The notes beneath the pieces are model-generated. The model was not told the origin of the DNA and ran no database searches. It worked only from the letters and a program-made list of their open reading frames with translations. A stretch of 64,000 nt of DNA, taken from NCBI GenBank assembly GCA_013420905.1, contig JAAXNY010000014.1:1-64000 (forward strand), read 5' to 3'. A program made the translations under genes and the position numbers. Below, one piece after another: positions 24,454 through 35,337 of this stretch; positions within the stretch are counted from its first letter, which is position 1, and each line of letters begins with the position of its first letter. The DNA is from Collybia mongolica (Eukaryota > Basidiomycota > Agaricomycetes > Agaricales > Clitocybaceae).

Positions 24454-25250
24454 AAATGTCGCACTCTCAACAAGAACACAAAGGAGATATAGTAATTGCG
24501 TAAGTAGAATCACAACGATCAATTCAATTTTTGATGAGAAACGTATCCAGGGTTATAGGTAATACTGGTGCCGGTCAAAATCATGTACATTTGTTCAGGA
24601 TCCGTTAGAGGGAGACATTGCTAACCCCCTCCCGAGTTTATCTCCTGTGCAGCATCGAATGAGGGGGTGGACGCATCGGATACTTCACAAACTGCCACGA
24701 GATGCAGACACCCGGATAGCGGACGACCATATATTCTTCTAAATCTCTGCGCACTCTCAGACGAGAGTACGGCTGGAAATATACCTAAAAATATAGAGGA
24801 AGTAGTTGCGACAGCCAGCATATGGTTGAATGAATCGTCAGTCCTCTTACTTTACACAACTCCATCGGGTAACATATAATCTTTTTATTCAAGATACATC
24901 AATCAAATCAAAATTTCCGGGTTCATAATTCTCCATGACATCACAACCTTAATGAAGTTTACACCAGTCCCCACACTTACATATTTCAAGAAGATATGTG
25001 CAAGTGAGACGCTCTCTGAAGCTGCAACCTTTGTATCGACGGGATGGAGAACGCCTGCCCTGATTGACGATGATGCAGAGAAGGACTGGAAGAGAGATAT
25101 TAAATCGTATGCATATGCTAGGTTTGAGGGTTCGCACAAGTCTGCGTGGAGTATTATCAATGAGGCTGTTAAACATCGTACAAGAGATGGCGGTATTCCC
25201 AGAGGTCATTTGAGAATAGGACCCGAAAATATCACAGCTAATGACCGGGT
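24454..25250 (+). pseudogene. P-loop GTPase (AIG1/G-domain-like) relic A
   Basis: An apparent first exon from ATG at 24460 reads MSHSQQEHKGDIVIA and splices (GTAAGT...CCAG) to VIGNTGAGQ. This is the position of a Walker A motif, but Lys and the following Ser/Thr are replaced (GAGQN), and a stop follows soon after. Further on are NIEEVVATASIWLNES and, across another probable intron, KISGFIILHDIT. Next come a VSTGWR segment and SAWSIINEAV, in the same order as in relic B (GIIYLHPISD, ATTMW, SAWDIVDAV). The family, common in Agaricomycetes, has a single GTPase domain with the NKxD position degenerate. This copy has lost the P-loop and is not functional as read. Confidence 0.6.
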
Positions 25251-26110
25251 CATCTTGTGCGCCACTCCTAGTGATTTCTACAGCACTGATTTTACCATAG
25301 TGTTTAGAGTAACGGGGCCATCAGGTGCAGGGAAAAGCACTGTAAGTTAAATCAGATTTATCTTTGTAATTATACCTTTTCAATGGACGCTTCAATGCTC
25401 CAAAATAGTTCCTCAACGCAGCCACCCTCGGCACCGCTAGAGTCAAGGTTGGCGGTTCCTTGGAGCCCCAAAGACTAAAGACCCAGTTTGTGAGGTTCCC
25501 CCACTCGCCCACAATGCAATCGTATGTGTTGGTAGAAGCTCCTGGATTCGACGTGAAAGACAAAACAATGAAGGCCGATATATCCGAGTGGAGAAAGAGG
25601 TACAATTTCAATATTTATCTTATCACAACTGACCTTGACCCGCCTTCAGCCGCCTCAGCGGCATTCAAATAGCTGGGATCATCTATTTGCATCCCATTTC
25701 GGATACCACCATAAATCGATTGAACCCCGAGCTGTCCATGACTTTGCGCGGTGAGGAGACGACTCCAGTTGTGGTAGCGACAACCATGTGGTTTTCTGGA
25801 AAGGGGAGGGACTCCCAAGAAAAGAGGCAGGACGGACTGAACAAACATTGGGATAAAACAAATCCGAAACACTCAAAGGTGCTTGCATTCGAGAATACCT
25901 TCAAATCTGCGTGGGATATCGTTGACGCTGTCGTTCCGCCAAATGAAGGACTTAGATCCGATCCGATTTGGGAGGGCCTCCAACAGCAATTCATAGAAGA
26001 GGTCATAGACGAGGTCTGAGCACGCGAAATCGATGAGTATGTTCACCGTATTGATGGAATTCTTTTACCAGTTACGGAGTTTATTGAAACGATATCAAAA
26101 GAGCCTTGGC
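25251..26110 (+). pseudogene. P-loop GTPase (AIG1/G-domain-like) relic B
   Basis: The Walker A motif GPSGAGKST is intact at 25314-25341. An intron (25342-25408) leads to FLNAATLG, a G3-like VEAPGFD (Glu in place of the usual Asp) and DISEWRKR. A second intron ends at 25672, but joining its GTAC donor at 25600 to it puts the next segment out of frame. That segment clearly continues the domain: AGIIYLHPISD, VVVATTMWF, SAWDIVDAVV. An in-frame TGA at 26017-26019 is followed in the same frame by AREIDEYVHRIDG and about 30 more residues. A coiled-coil-like segment at 26233-26480 may be the original C-terminus. A frameshift plus a nonsense codon make it a probable pseudogene, although the nucleotide-binding motif survives. 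It directly follows relic A, suggesting a tandem duplication or a two-domain gene. Confidence 0.62.
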
Positions 26111-26599
26111 GGGCTACTTTCTGCGCTACGCGCAGGATAAGGAGGGCGTAAACATGTAATACACGATCCCGTATTCGTAGTGATGAGGGGGGGTGCTTTG
26201 GTTTTCCCGAAACATAATTTGTAGTATATTGAGTGACAATCGAGATTGGCTTGGATCTTGATATCAAAGTGAGAGGTACGCCAAAGTCTAAAGAGCCCTA
26301 TGCTGAGACCTCACGATGGAACCTTGAGGCTAGGTCGGCTATGGATAAGGAAGAGGCGGCGCACCGTAGATTAGATAGATTAGAGACCGCCGGCGATCTC
26401 CAGAAGATCACCGGCGGCTACGCAGATACGGCAGAGGCCACGAGACAGACAGAACAAGACACACCACACTCATTCCACTCGGGCTCTGTCAGATCGTCCG
26501 TCTCCAACGACTTCATACTCTATTCGATATATTCACAATGGAAAAGACATGTGTCTTACCTTGCTCTAGTAAGCTATTCCTCATTTCATGATTGATGTA

Positions 26600-29080
26600 C
26601 GAATTGTGCGGTGTGCAAAGGTTCCGACGTATTGGGGGCATTGCCGGCGATTCGACTTCTAGCAGAGCTATAGTCAATGCGAATTGATTTATTCCCTTCG
26701 ACCCCGACATCCAGTTGATGTGACTACAGGCTTTATTGAGAATAAGTCACTCCAATTCATGAGCCACCCCGTTTAATCACTCGTTGCGTACGCTCCTTAT
26801 GTGTACCGTAGGTTGGGGAGGGTTGAAATACATACGGGGTTGCACATTCATAGGAAGAATGATAGAGAAAAAGACGAGGAGCCGCAGCGTTATCGGAAGA
26901 ACAGGGCCGAAGGATACCGACGAGGCAAGACTCGCTGGCGTGGGCGTCTGATAGCCAAATTTCTGTATCGCAGATAACGTATCACGGGGGGCCAGCAACC
27001 GGAGCAGGCCCCCCGGCGAGACCATCGTGCAACGTACACGCCTAACCCAAAATTGTATATAACGAATTACAATAGAAAAAAATGCAAGAAAGGAGGGTTA
27101 ATTCGCATACCTAGGTGTCCACCCTAAAGTAGGCTTTATGAAATTCGCAGGTCATGAAAAAGTGAGAAATAACATGAATAAGGTGAGGTATTAAAGTGTG
27201 TAATTGTCAATTGACACTTGGAATCCAGCTGCCTTGCTTGACTTGTTTTGGTGGCCCGCAATGTTCGCTTTCAGAGTTCGGGTGTCTCTTCTGATGACAG
27301 TACGGTTCGGACTAACCATAGTATTGTTTGGTTGTGTTAACTTTCTCTCAACTTGGTCCGTGCGGCATCTTCCTGTCTAGACTCCACTTCAACCGAACTT
27401 CAAACATCGTTTATTCTCGTTGGAGATATATCTACTTACTCTTGACTGGCTTCTCAAATATGGCTTTACTGTTGCACATCTACGTGCCCGTACACTCTAA
27501 TATCCGCTCTACAAGGATATACTCCACTCTCTAGGCCACGTCATAAGTATACCCATACCAACAAATAATCTGACACTCATCAATCTTCATCTTTATGCGC
27601 GGAAGATTTCTTTATGCTTGTTGTCGTTGCAGTCGTAGCACGTATATATTTCTCAACATTATACAAATGAGCGTTGGTCCGTCTTTTCGCACTTCGATCT
27701 TTTGGTTAGTAACTGGAGATGAGGCTGCGTGGGGTGGGGTCAGCGGCGATTCGCCAACGAGGGCGTACCACGTAAGTCTCTGTCTTGTTTTCGTCCGTTC
27801 CCCGTAATACCTGTCACCAGATTTCATGAGTCAAACCCATTCGCGATCAACGGCGCCAGATTCTCATATTCTATGCTCATATACCTGAATTTCTCATACC
27901 ATTCCGTCACCCATTTCACATTTCCCCTTGTGATATCCTTTGCGCCGACTCCCTTCTTGGATTCATGCCCAAATCGACATTTACGGTGCCGGTATATTCT
28001 GTTGGACTTTACATGACTTCGCGCACAGATGCTGCGGTTGATGCCTTCGCGGTGATGGAGACCAACGGTGACTGATTTGGGTGTGGGATAACGTCAACGT
28101 GCAGAAAGCCATGCAAGACCTCATTCTGTGACGCGAACGCACTTTCGGATGGGCAGGGGATGTTGGTAGGATGTGTGTGAGATCGCAGGTCAACCAACTA
28201 GCTCCACCCAAACCAGCGCCTTTTTACCACCGTCGTCAGTCCTTAATTTTAACTTCTCAGCGCACACGCATAGTTGGAGGTACGTTGCTGAGGCTTCGCA
28301 CACATCTAATGAGATTATGGTTACCTAGGTAACCTTGCATACTTCATGAGTTTCTCAACGAGTATGTAGAATAAGTTCCTGTCTGCAAAGAGCGCTCTCT
28401 GGTACGAAAATATGTTCAAACGCATTTAAATACCGCCCATAGAGTAATACCTTTTACATAGGAGCTTGCCAATTCATAACTAGTATAATATATAAGGCGG
28501 ATGCATTGACGGTCCCGCATGCGTCTTTCTTTCTGGAAAAGAGACCAGTTCTAGAGTTGAAATGTTCATGGCTCGGAGCTGTGTCGCGGTGAGATTGGGA
28601 GGTGCTCTGTTGACGCCACTTCTTTAAGACATTTCACCATGAAGACTGGTACGTTTAGTGGATTCCAATCCGTCACCATGGGCACCCATTTCTCCTAAAC
28701 ACCATTTGTATCATTCTCTATCTTATCTTCCCTGGTGTCCAAAATTTTATTATAAAGTATTATATATATTTCATACATACAGTATCCTCACCCTCAGTCG
28801 CTTGTACGGAGACTAAAGGTTTACTCTATTACATTATAGACTAATCTAGGTTGAATTTCGACGGCCTTGGGGGCTCTTCCCCCTGTAGCTAACCCACTAT
28901 ACATATACGAGTAAGGACTGGGTAATATAGAAAGAAATGTGCACAACAAGGGGGGGGGGGATCCCATATAACATATGGAACCTTTTAAATCATTACCTAT
29001 ATAGTCATGAACTTATTATAAGAATTCACGAACACACCTTAACCTCTGTATATCTGAAATAGCCCTTCACGCTCCCCAAA
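26600..29080. other. No supported gene
   Basis: Short open frames only. A minus-strand frame at 28197-28009 has protein-like composition (HVDVIPHPNQSPLVSI) but no start, flanking exon or certain family. A run of ten Gs lies near 28950. Confidence 0.4.
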
Positions 29081-29082
29081 GA

Positions 29083-30030
29083 CTACACCCGATCACCCTT
29101 AGCCACAATCAGCTTCATGATTTCCCACCCATCCACGTTCCCACCCCTCATCAACCCAATCATTCTTGTTATCCCTACCAAAAAATCAACCCGCTTCACG
29201 CCTTGTGCAAACTCGTAGTCCGCCGTACGCCCTGCGGCCTTGCACCTCCGCATATACGCCTTTCCCACCGCCCTCTCCCTCACAGCACCCAGCCTTTGCC
29301 AGTCCGCAGGGGATATTCGCCGGTGTACTGACTTGTGGATCGCCACAAACACATCCATGAGCGTGATTGGTGGAGGTGGGCCTACCTGGTACCCCGCAAC
29401 TGCATAGCCCTGGAACTCAAGGTCAACGGACCACATCGGGATCATATCGCAGACGATGCGGAGGCGCGTGAGCGTCGGGTACGTTGCAGGTTGCCTGAGT
29501 TCATCGAGTGCGAGAAGGGCGGGATTGCCATTACCAAAGAGGCGAAGGGGGAGGAAGGCGGTAGGAGCGAGATCAAAGAGAAAGTCGCCTCTCGGGACCT
29601 CGCCGTTAATCCATGGGTTGATGCGGAAGGATTGTGCGTAGCCATAGTTTCCGAAGGATTTCCTACGGTTGTAGATGGAGGTCACAGGGTATGGCTGGGG
29701 TTGGAGGAAGGGCCCTGCTGGCGTTCCGTTCCAGGAGGGCCGTCGCTGGCGTATAGCGTTCTCCCAGGTCAGGGCGTAGCCGTCATCATAGCCTGAGCTA
29801 GGAAAAGTGACGCTACTTGAGGTTTTTGACGTAGATACTGCCGGGATCCCGGATGGTTGGAGGTAAGGCGTTCCCGGAAGGGAGGTTGTATTTGAGTATG
29901 GCGAGGTGTAGAGGTTCGCATCTAGAATGAATGGCGTGCCGCTGCCAGGGGTGTAGTAATACGGTGTCTGTTGATATTGGTCGGGGTACTGAAGGGAAGC
30001 ACTGGGGTTATAGAGGTAGGGATTTGACAT
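29083..30030 (-). CDS. DUF6699-family protein
   Basis: Predicted protein of 315 residues from the ATG at 30030. The N-terminal half is Tyr/Pro/Ser-rich and probably disordered. The C-terminal half carries the basidiomycete domain DUF6699. It shows NPWINGEVPRGDFLFDLAP, then LDELRQPATYPTLTRLRIV, PPPITLMDVFVAIHK, GVKRVDFLVG and a final VDGWEIMKL. Function of the family is unknown. The frame is open 264 bases further upstream to an ATG at 30294, but that extension reads unlike protein N-termini of the family, while MSNPYLYNPSAS at 30030 is typical and has a good ACC context. No intron is needed. The gene looks intact. Confidence 0.78.
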   Translation of the reverse strand: MSNPYLYNPSASLQYPDQYQQTPYYYTPGSGTPFILDANLYTSPYSNTTSLPGTPYLQPSGIPAVSTSKTSSSVTFPSSGYDDGYALTWENAIRQRRPSWNGTPAGPFLQPQPYPVTSIYNRRKSFGNYGYAQSFRINPWINGEVPRGDFLFDLAPTAFLPLRLFGNGNPALLALDELRQPATYPTLTRLRIVCDMIPMWSVDLEFQGYAVAGYQVGPPPPITLMDVFVAIHKSVHRRISPADWQRLGAVRERAVGKAYMRRCKAAGRTADYEFAQGVKRVDFLVGITRMIGLMRGGNVDGWEIMKLIVAKGDRV

Positions 30031-30299
30031 GGTGACAGTTGACGAGCTCTGATATAAACGTCTAGGCCTTATAAGACACTCCTTGAGGCGTTTAGTCAGG
30101 GGAGGCGTGGTCGGAGCGGCGAATCTGACTCGGCGAGGGGACGACCTGCGGAACAACTTACGAGTGGATAAGAGGCCAAAGCAAGGATGATGGTAACAAC
30201 CACGAGGCGCTCCTGCGTGTGTTTGACTCCCATGATTAACGCTAGCGGGGTTGAAGCTTTTTAATATATCAATAGTACCAAGACCCATAACCACCGTGG

Positions 30300-31960
30300 T
30301 CGTCGGGGGTACAATTGTACGGCGCTAAAGCTTGATAAGATCGCGATATCCCCGGCGCTTCGTTCAACGTTCAACGTTCACACGTTCGTGAAGCACTGCG
30401 GGTCAGGTGGGAATTCTTCACCTTAACAAAGGACCTTTCTTAAAGAGTGAGAGATGATAGTCAAAACGGGTGTCACCCACGGAATTTAATGCATGTTGTT
30501 GATAAGTTGTCAGTGGTCAGCCGCAACGCGCCAAGGATCATCTATAAATAGAAGTGATCTTCCCAGAATTGGGATATTGAGGCCACGTATACGGTATAGT
30601 TATGACTATCACTATCGATCCATCTTCAAACTTTATCATCGTCGGTTTAACCTACCATCGATAATATATCATTGAAACCGCTCAGGAGGTACAAGGAACG
30701 GCCGATATGACCAAATCTCTCTGCACTGTATATGCTATTAGGTAGCCTTTAAGATGGATATGAAGTGCTGACATTCGTGGATTTCAGAGCAGGTAACAAA
30801 TTCATCCAGGAGACGTCGACATAGCTTTGACTTGGTTATGCCCGAGACGATCGCATTTACGAAGATCCTAGGCCAATTTTTAACTGTGTATGTGTCGATA
30901 CAGGTAAATCAGGGCGCCATTTTTCTCACTCTGACTCATATTTATGATACTTTAGCATTCATCCCACAAAGAAGGTATTCAGCAGCTTCGCACATTCTGA
31001 CACTCCGACTTGACATGTGTGTTTCTTCCATGAAAACGTCTCAGAGCTACAAGATCTATGCAACGAAATCTGGGAAACAAGTCAATATTTTCGGAGAAGT
31101 GGGTCTCACGCATTCTCTTTACAGGTAAACTAATCATCATGCGTGGTGCGCTTCCTCCATTGTCGGAAGCGGAGAGATGTCCCAGGGTATGTGTTAATAT
31201 CCGGAGCAGCAGCGCAAAAATCTCTTACAAAATGCTGTTCTCAGGCACTTGATTGAGACGAGTGCACGAATTGAATACGCGTCAGATTTTGCTACAACCA
31301 TGAAAGTTTATTATCTATATCATCGACTCCCGTCTTCAGAGCGCTTCAGGTTTAGAGGTATACATCATAGTCATAATTACTTTGTAGGCCTTTTTCATTG
31401 CAACAGGGATCAGAGCTCGTATAACTAGAGAAAGGACATTGCAGTTGGTTGAGATTAACATGTGTTTTTCCTGTAAAAATGAGAACTTATTTAAGAGATG
31501 CCTAACACATTACCTACTCCTAGCTCTACGACCACAGTAGTCAACAGTTCTGTGGCCACGTTCAAAATGTAAACATCATCACTATATTCAAATGGTTAAT
31601 TAGTTCAATTTTTTACTCTGCGGTTCTTAGAACGAGTTTGCATTGGATCCTCGTAAATATAAGTTCCTCCGAAGCTCTTACTGTAGGACGTTAATAGTAT
31701 AAAAAGTGTATTCAATTTCCATGTAAGTACAAAAGGTAAACTACAACGTCCGGGATACTCGTGAGAAGGGCTAAGATGTGAAGTGTAGACTACATCAATC
31801 GGAATAGTAAGTATGTGTGATAGTAAACCAATAATGATAGGACTAAACAAACAATGATCTCGATAAACATGCCATAGCAATAGAAAAAAGAGTCCAAAAA
31901 AATAATAGGAACCAACAACAATAATGAAAATAAGAGGAATGCTCCGGATAGCAGAGAGGT
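30300..31960. other. No supported gene
   Basis: AT-rich stretch with short open frames (longest 98 codons from 30832 on the + strand). No family resemblance and no repeats of note. Confidence 0.45.
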
Positions 31961-31964
31961 GCTC

Positions 31965-32995
31965 TCAAGGAGCCTGCGCGCGATAGTAAGCATACATAGC
32001 CTCGGCAATAGCGGCGCGTGCGGCCTGGTCATCAAACGAGAACCCGGCACCAGCGTAATGCGTCGGGTAATTGTCCTGGTACTCTCCCTCATCCACCGCA
32101 GGCCACACATAGCCCACGCCGGGGTACGCGTCCTCGTTGACATCGGTGGCAGCGACTGGGTAGCCGGCGTAGGATTGGAAGTACATATTGTTGAAGCCCG
32201 TGGCCCCGGGTCCATGGGCGAATTGAACGTCCGCAGTTGGCCATTGATAGTCCTCCCGGATTCGAAATACGTTTGGATTGTTCTCTATGGTAGTATTCGC
32301 CTGGTAGGCGGCTTGGGGGGGAGGGCCAGCTGGAACGTATGGCATGCGGAAATTGAAGGTTTGCTGTTTGAATATGATGAGTCGTGGGTGTGTAGTAAGG
32401 AAGGTTTGGGGACGTACATAATTTTCGGCGAAGGAGGGAGCTTCACTGACATTGGCTGGGACGGACGACGATGAGGGGCCAGCTGAAGCGTACCAATCCT
32501 GTTGGACGTGAAATTGGTGAGGCACTAGAAGAGAATGAAGGGATGGAAGCGGACCTCCTGGGTCTCGAACGACGAAGCCGCGATGTCCTCTTGTTCACCA
32601 TATCCATGCCTCTCCGGCGCTACATTCGTCAACGGCTCGCCCATCCTCCGCCTCTTCCTCGGCGGCTCCTGTCCTTTCCCACCTCCCTTCGACCCCTTCT
32701 TCACCTTCTTCTCAGCACCCTCCACACGCTTGTTATATTTGGGTTTGAACTTATAGTCCGGATGCTTCAGCGCATGATCGACCTTGGCTTTTTCTTCCTC
32801 GATGGCCCAGTATGCCCTCTGCTCAGGGGCCAATCGGCGCCAAGCCGCCCCGGCAGCCTTTGAAATCTGAGGGAGTTTCATGCCTAACGTGAGAGCTTTG
32901 TTGGCTTTCGCCCATTCTTTGCGGAAGACGATGAATATGTTTGGGGGTCTAGGGATGTGTGGGGTGCCGTCGGAGTTCTTGCGCTGGCGTGACAT
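31965..32995 (-). CDS. HMG-box transcription factor-like protein
   Basis: Three exons on the minus strand, 32995-32599, 32524-32418 and 32363-31965, separated by introns of 74 bp (GTGAAC...TTCTAG) and 54 bp (GTACGT...ACAG), give 300 residues. The HMG box spans about residues 13-88: HIPRPPNIFIVFRKEW, then ISKAAGAAW, YWAIEEEKAK and HPDYKFKPKY. This sequence-specific form (PRPPNxFIxFR start) is shared with fungal MATA_HMG/Sox-type factors. A basic stretch at about 98-118 (KKVKKG...PRKRRRM) is a likely nuclear signal. The C-terminal two thirds are rich in Pro, Ala, Tyr and acidic residues, as in activation regions. Nothing nearby (no pheromone or receptor gene) suggests a mating locus. Splice sites for the first intron are less certain than the second. 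Confidence 0.82.
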
Positions 32996-34307
32996 GGTGG
33001 TTTGATGGATGATGATGGGTGTGGTAGATGTTAAGTGGGGACGTTAAGTCATTAGAACAAGTAGGCACGGGAGTGGGATGGCGGGGCGTTTAAGATGAAG
33101 GAGGTCCAAGTGGTGGCATGGTCCATTTATGCAAGGACGTTGTATGCGCTTGTAGATCCTCATTTGTTTGTCTTCTGGGACACCTTGGCCAACATTTCGG
33201 CGAGTTGTGTCGGTCGCCGATTGTTCGTGAATCCGTCGTCAATGTGCTAGTTACATAATTTGGCCAGAGGGCTTAGCAACGACGAATGCTTCGCAACGGA
33301 ATCTAGTCGTGTGCTTCTGAGGGCTCGTTAGCATTGGACTCACGCGGTGGCCTTCTGATTAGATTGCGGCCTTTGTATAAAATGTTCGGTCAGTTCTGTA
33401 AATTAACAAATGCTCATACGCTCACTGTTCAAGCTCTTCGTGGCTTGTACAGTTGCGCTTTCAGAATGTTTCCAACCTTATTCCATGTTCCAACGAACGT
33501 CTGGTGCCGCCCCGATTAGATCGACCAAACGGCCTTCCCACTTTTATTCTATATCAGTATCTTTTTCCTTGGTCCGTTTTATAAATCCCTAGGTTTATAG
33601 TATCTCTTGTAATTTGACCCAGAAAGACATGGTGCATACCTCACCTAACAACGCGAAAACATTTAGCACAAGCCTTAATCGCACATCATAGGGAACACTG
33701 TCTATCAAAGAATTGCAGAGCCCAGACTCAGTTCTGAAGGAAAATCGTGGCATATATATCCTTACTCCCGCGAATATCATGACCCGGAAAGACATATCTC
33801 CCACACTTGCAACCGGGGGCTACACATTCCACGTCTCAGCCCCAGTGCGCACCTCGTCTACAAGCAATAAGTCTTTGGGATCGTTTCACGGCGAGGGAGG
33901 TCTATGAATTAATGGCAGTAAATGCGAAGGACGGTGTACTACGATAGTGTGAATTCAACGGAAATTAGGAAAACGGGGTGAATGCAGGCATGGCCCATGC
34001 GCCTCCCATTTCTTCCGTGTCATCCTCGCCACTTCTCAGGAGTGTCCGTGATGATCTATATTCCGTTTTGTATCCAAAGATGACGTGTTATTCTATTCAG
34101 GTGGGTGTATGCGCGCATGGCGTGGTTGAACGTGAATATATAATATGTCCTCGAGGCTATCGCTTGATGCTAATTCCCGCCTGATAAGAGTCTTGGATTT
34201 TATTGGCCGTGTGGATAGGGGACAGTGGGTCTAGGTTTGACGGGAGAGCGCTTGATATTGACCGTTGATCCTAAAGCGCTAATTAGGGAGCAAGGGCCGT
34301 GGTGATC

Positions 34308-34551
34308 CTCAGTAAAAAATAAAGTCAAACTTTAGTCACGAGTTTTGACATCACCCAAATGTAATGGTCAAGAGCCAGCCCAAAGTAGTCAAAAATCATT
34401 CATTTCCTCCCAAATGGCCGAATCCACATTGAAAGTTGACAAAATCATGAGTTTGAATTACCTTTTTTGTTGACTCTTGTATGACTTTTCGTTGACTTTG
34501 TCATTACTGCTGAGTTTACACTGACTATGCATGACTTTATTTTTTACTGAG
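34308..34551. mobile_element. 244-bp MITE with 20-bp terminal inverted repeats
   Basis: The left end reads CTCAGTAAAAAATAAAGTCA and the right end is its exact complement. Both are flanked by GGTGATC (34301-34307 and 34552-34558), a 7-bp direct repeat or 8 bp with one mismatch. That size suits a hAT-type target duplication. The inside is AT-rich with many GTTGACTT/AAGTCAAC words and no coding sequence. It lies in the 2.3-kb gap between the HMG-box gene and the exonuclease-like gene, where no gene is supported. Confidence 0.85.
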
Positions 34552-35337
34552 GGTGATCGTAGTGGCTGGAAGAATATCGACTCTGATGTGTGCGTATTTT
34601 AGCGAGATATATGGCCCCGGAAGTGGGCTAGATAGGAGGCGAGTGAAGGTGGATGGGTGCGTAAACGCACTGTGACCCATGCCCACGCTGTAGAGCTATT
34701 TTCAACCCTTTCGTCCATCCTATTCCTTGCCTATAAGAGGTATGCGCTCGTGAAAACTGTCATGTGTATCCTGTGACATGGGGTCCCGACCTTAAGCTTT
34801 GGGCGGGAAACGAGATCTGGCAAAGGAGATATTTGTAGGTAGTAGTATTTTTTGAGTACTTATCAGTCCAGTGCGACGGAAACACGTATGATTGCAGAGG
34901 TTTATCAACAATTTAAAGTGTCAAAAACAATACACCTACTACGCTTCGTCCGCAATTCAGAGGTGATTAAACTACACCAGGAATTTAGTCATCAAGCCAC
35001 TAATTTCAAGTCCAAAGTCCGATAACTTTAAGGTGTGCGCTTATCACAATCGACCCTGCCACGCTGGCGCCTCCTCAGACTTCCAACGTCCTCACCATCG
35101 AGCACGACCAGCACACCAACATGCACATCGAGCAACATTGCCAAGTCGCCGCTGTACGCTACGCTATCGATCCGAACACGGCAAAAAAGAAATCTAGGCC
35201 CAGCCCATTCGGCTCGGACCGTGTTCGGCATCCCCTAGCGGCCTTCTAAAGCCCACAACTCTCTCGATCAACCTTCTCTTCCTCTCTTCCCGTCTCCCTA
35301 CCTGCTCATCGCCACCATCGTCGACCATCGCGCGCCA

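Noticed and set aside
28009..28197. Minus-strand frame resembling part of a signalling domain
   Set aside because: Sixty codons only, no flanking exon that splices in frame, and resemblance too vague to state.
29442..29796. + strand frames over the DUF6699 gene
   Set aside because: Shadows of the minus-strand gene, whose protein has a recognisable domain.
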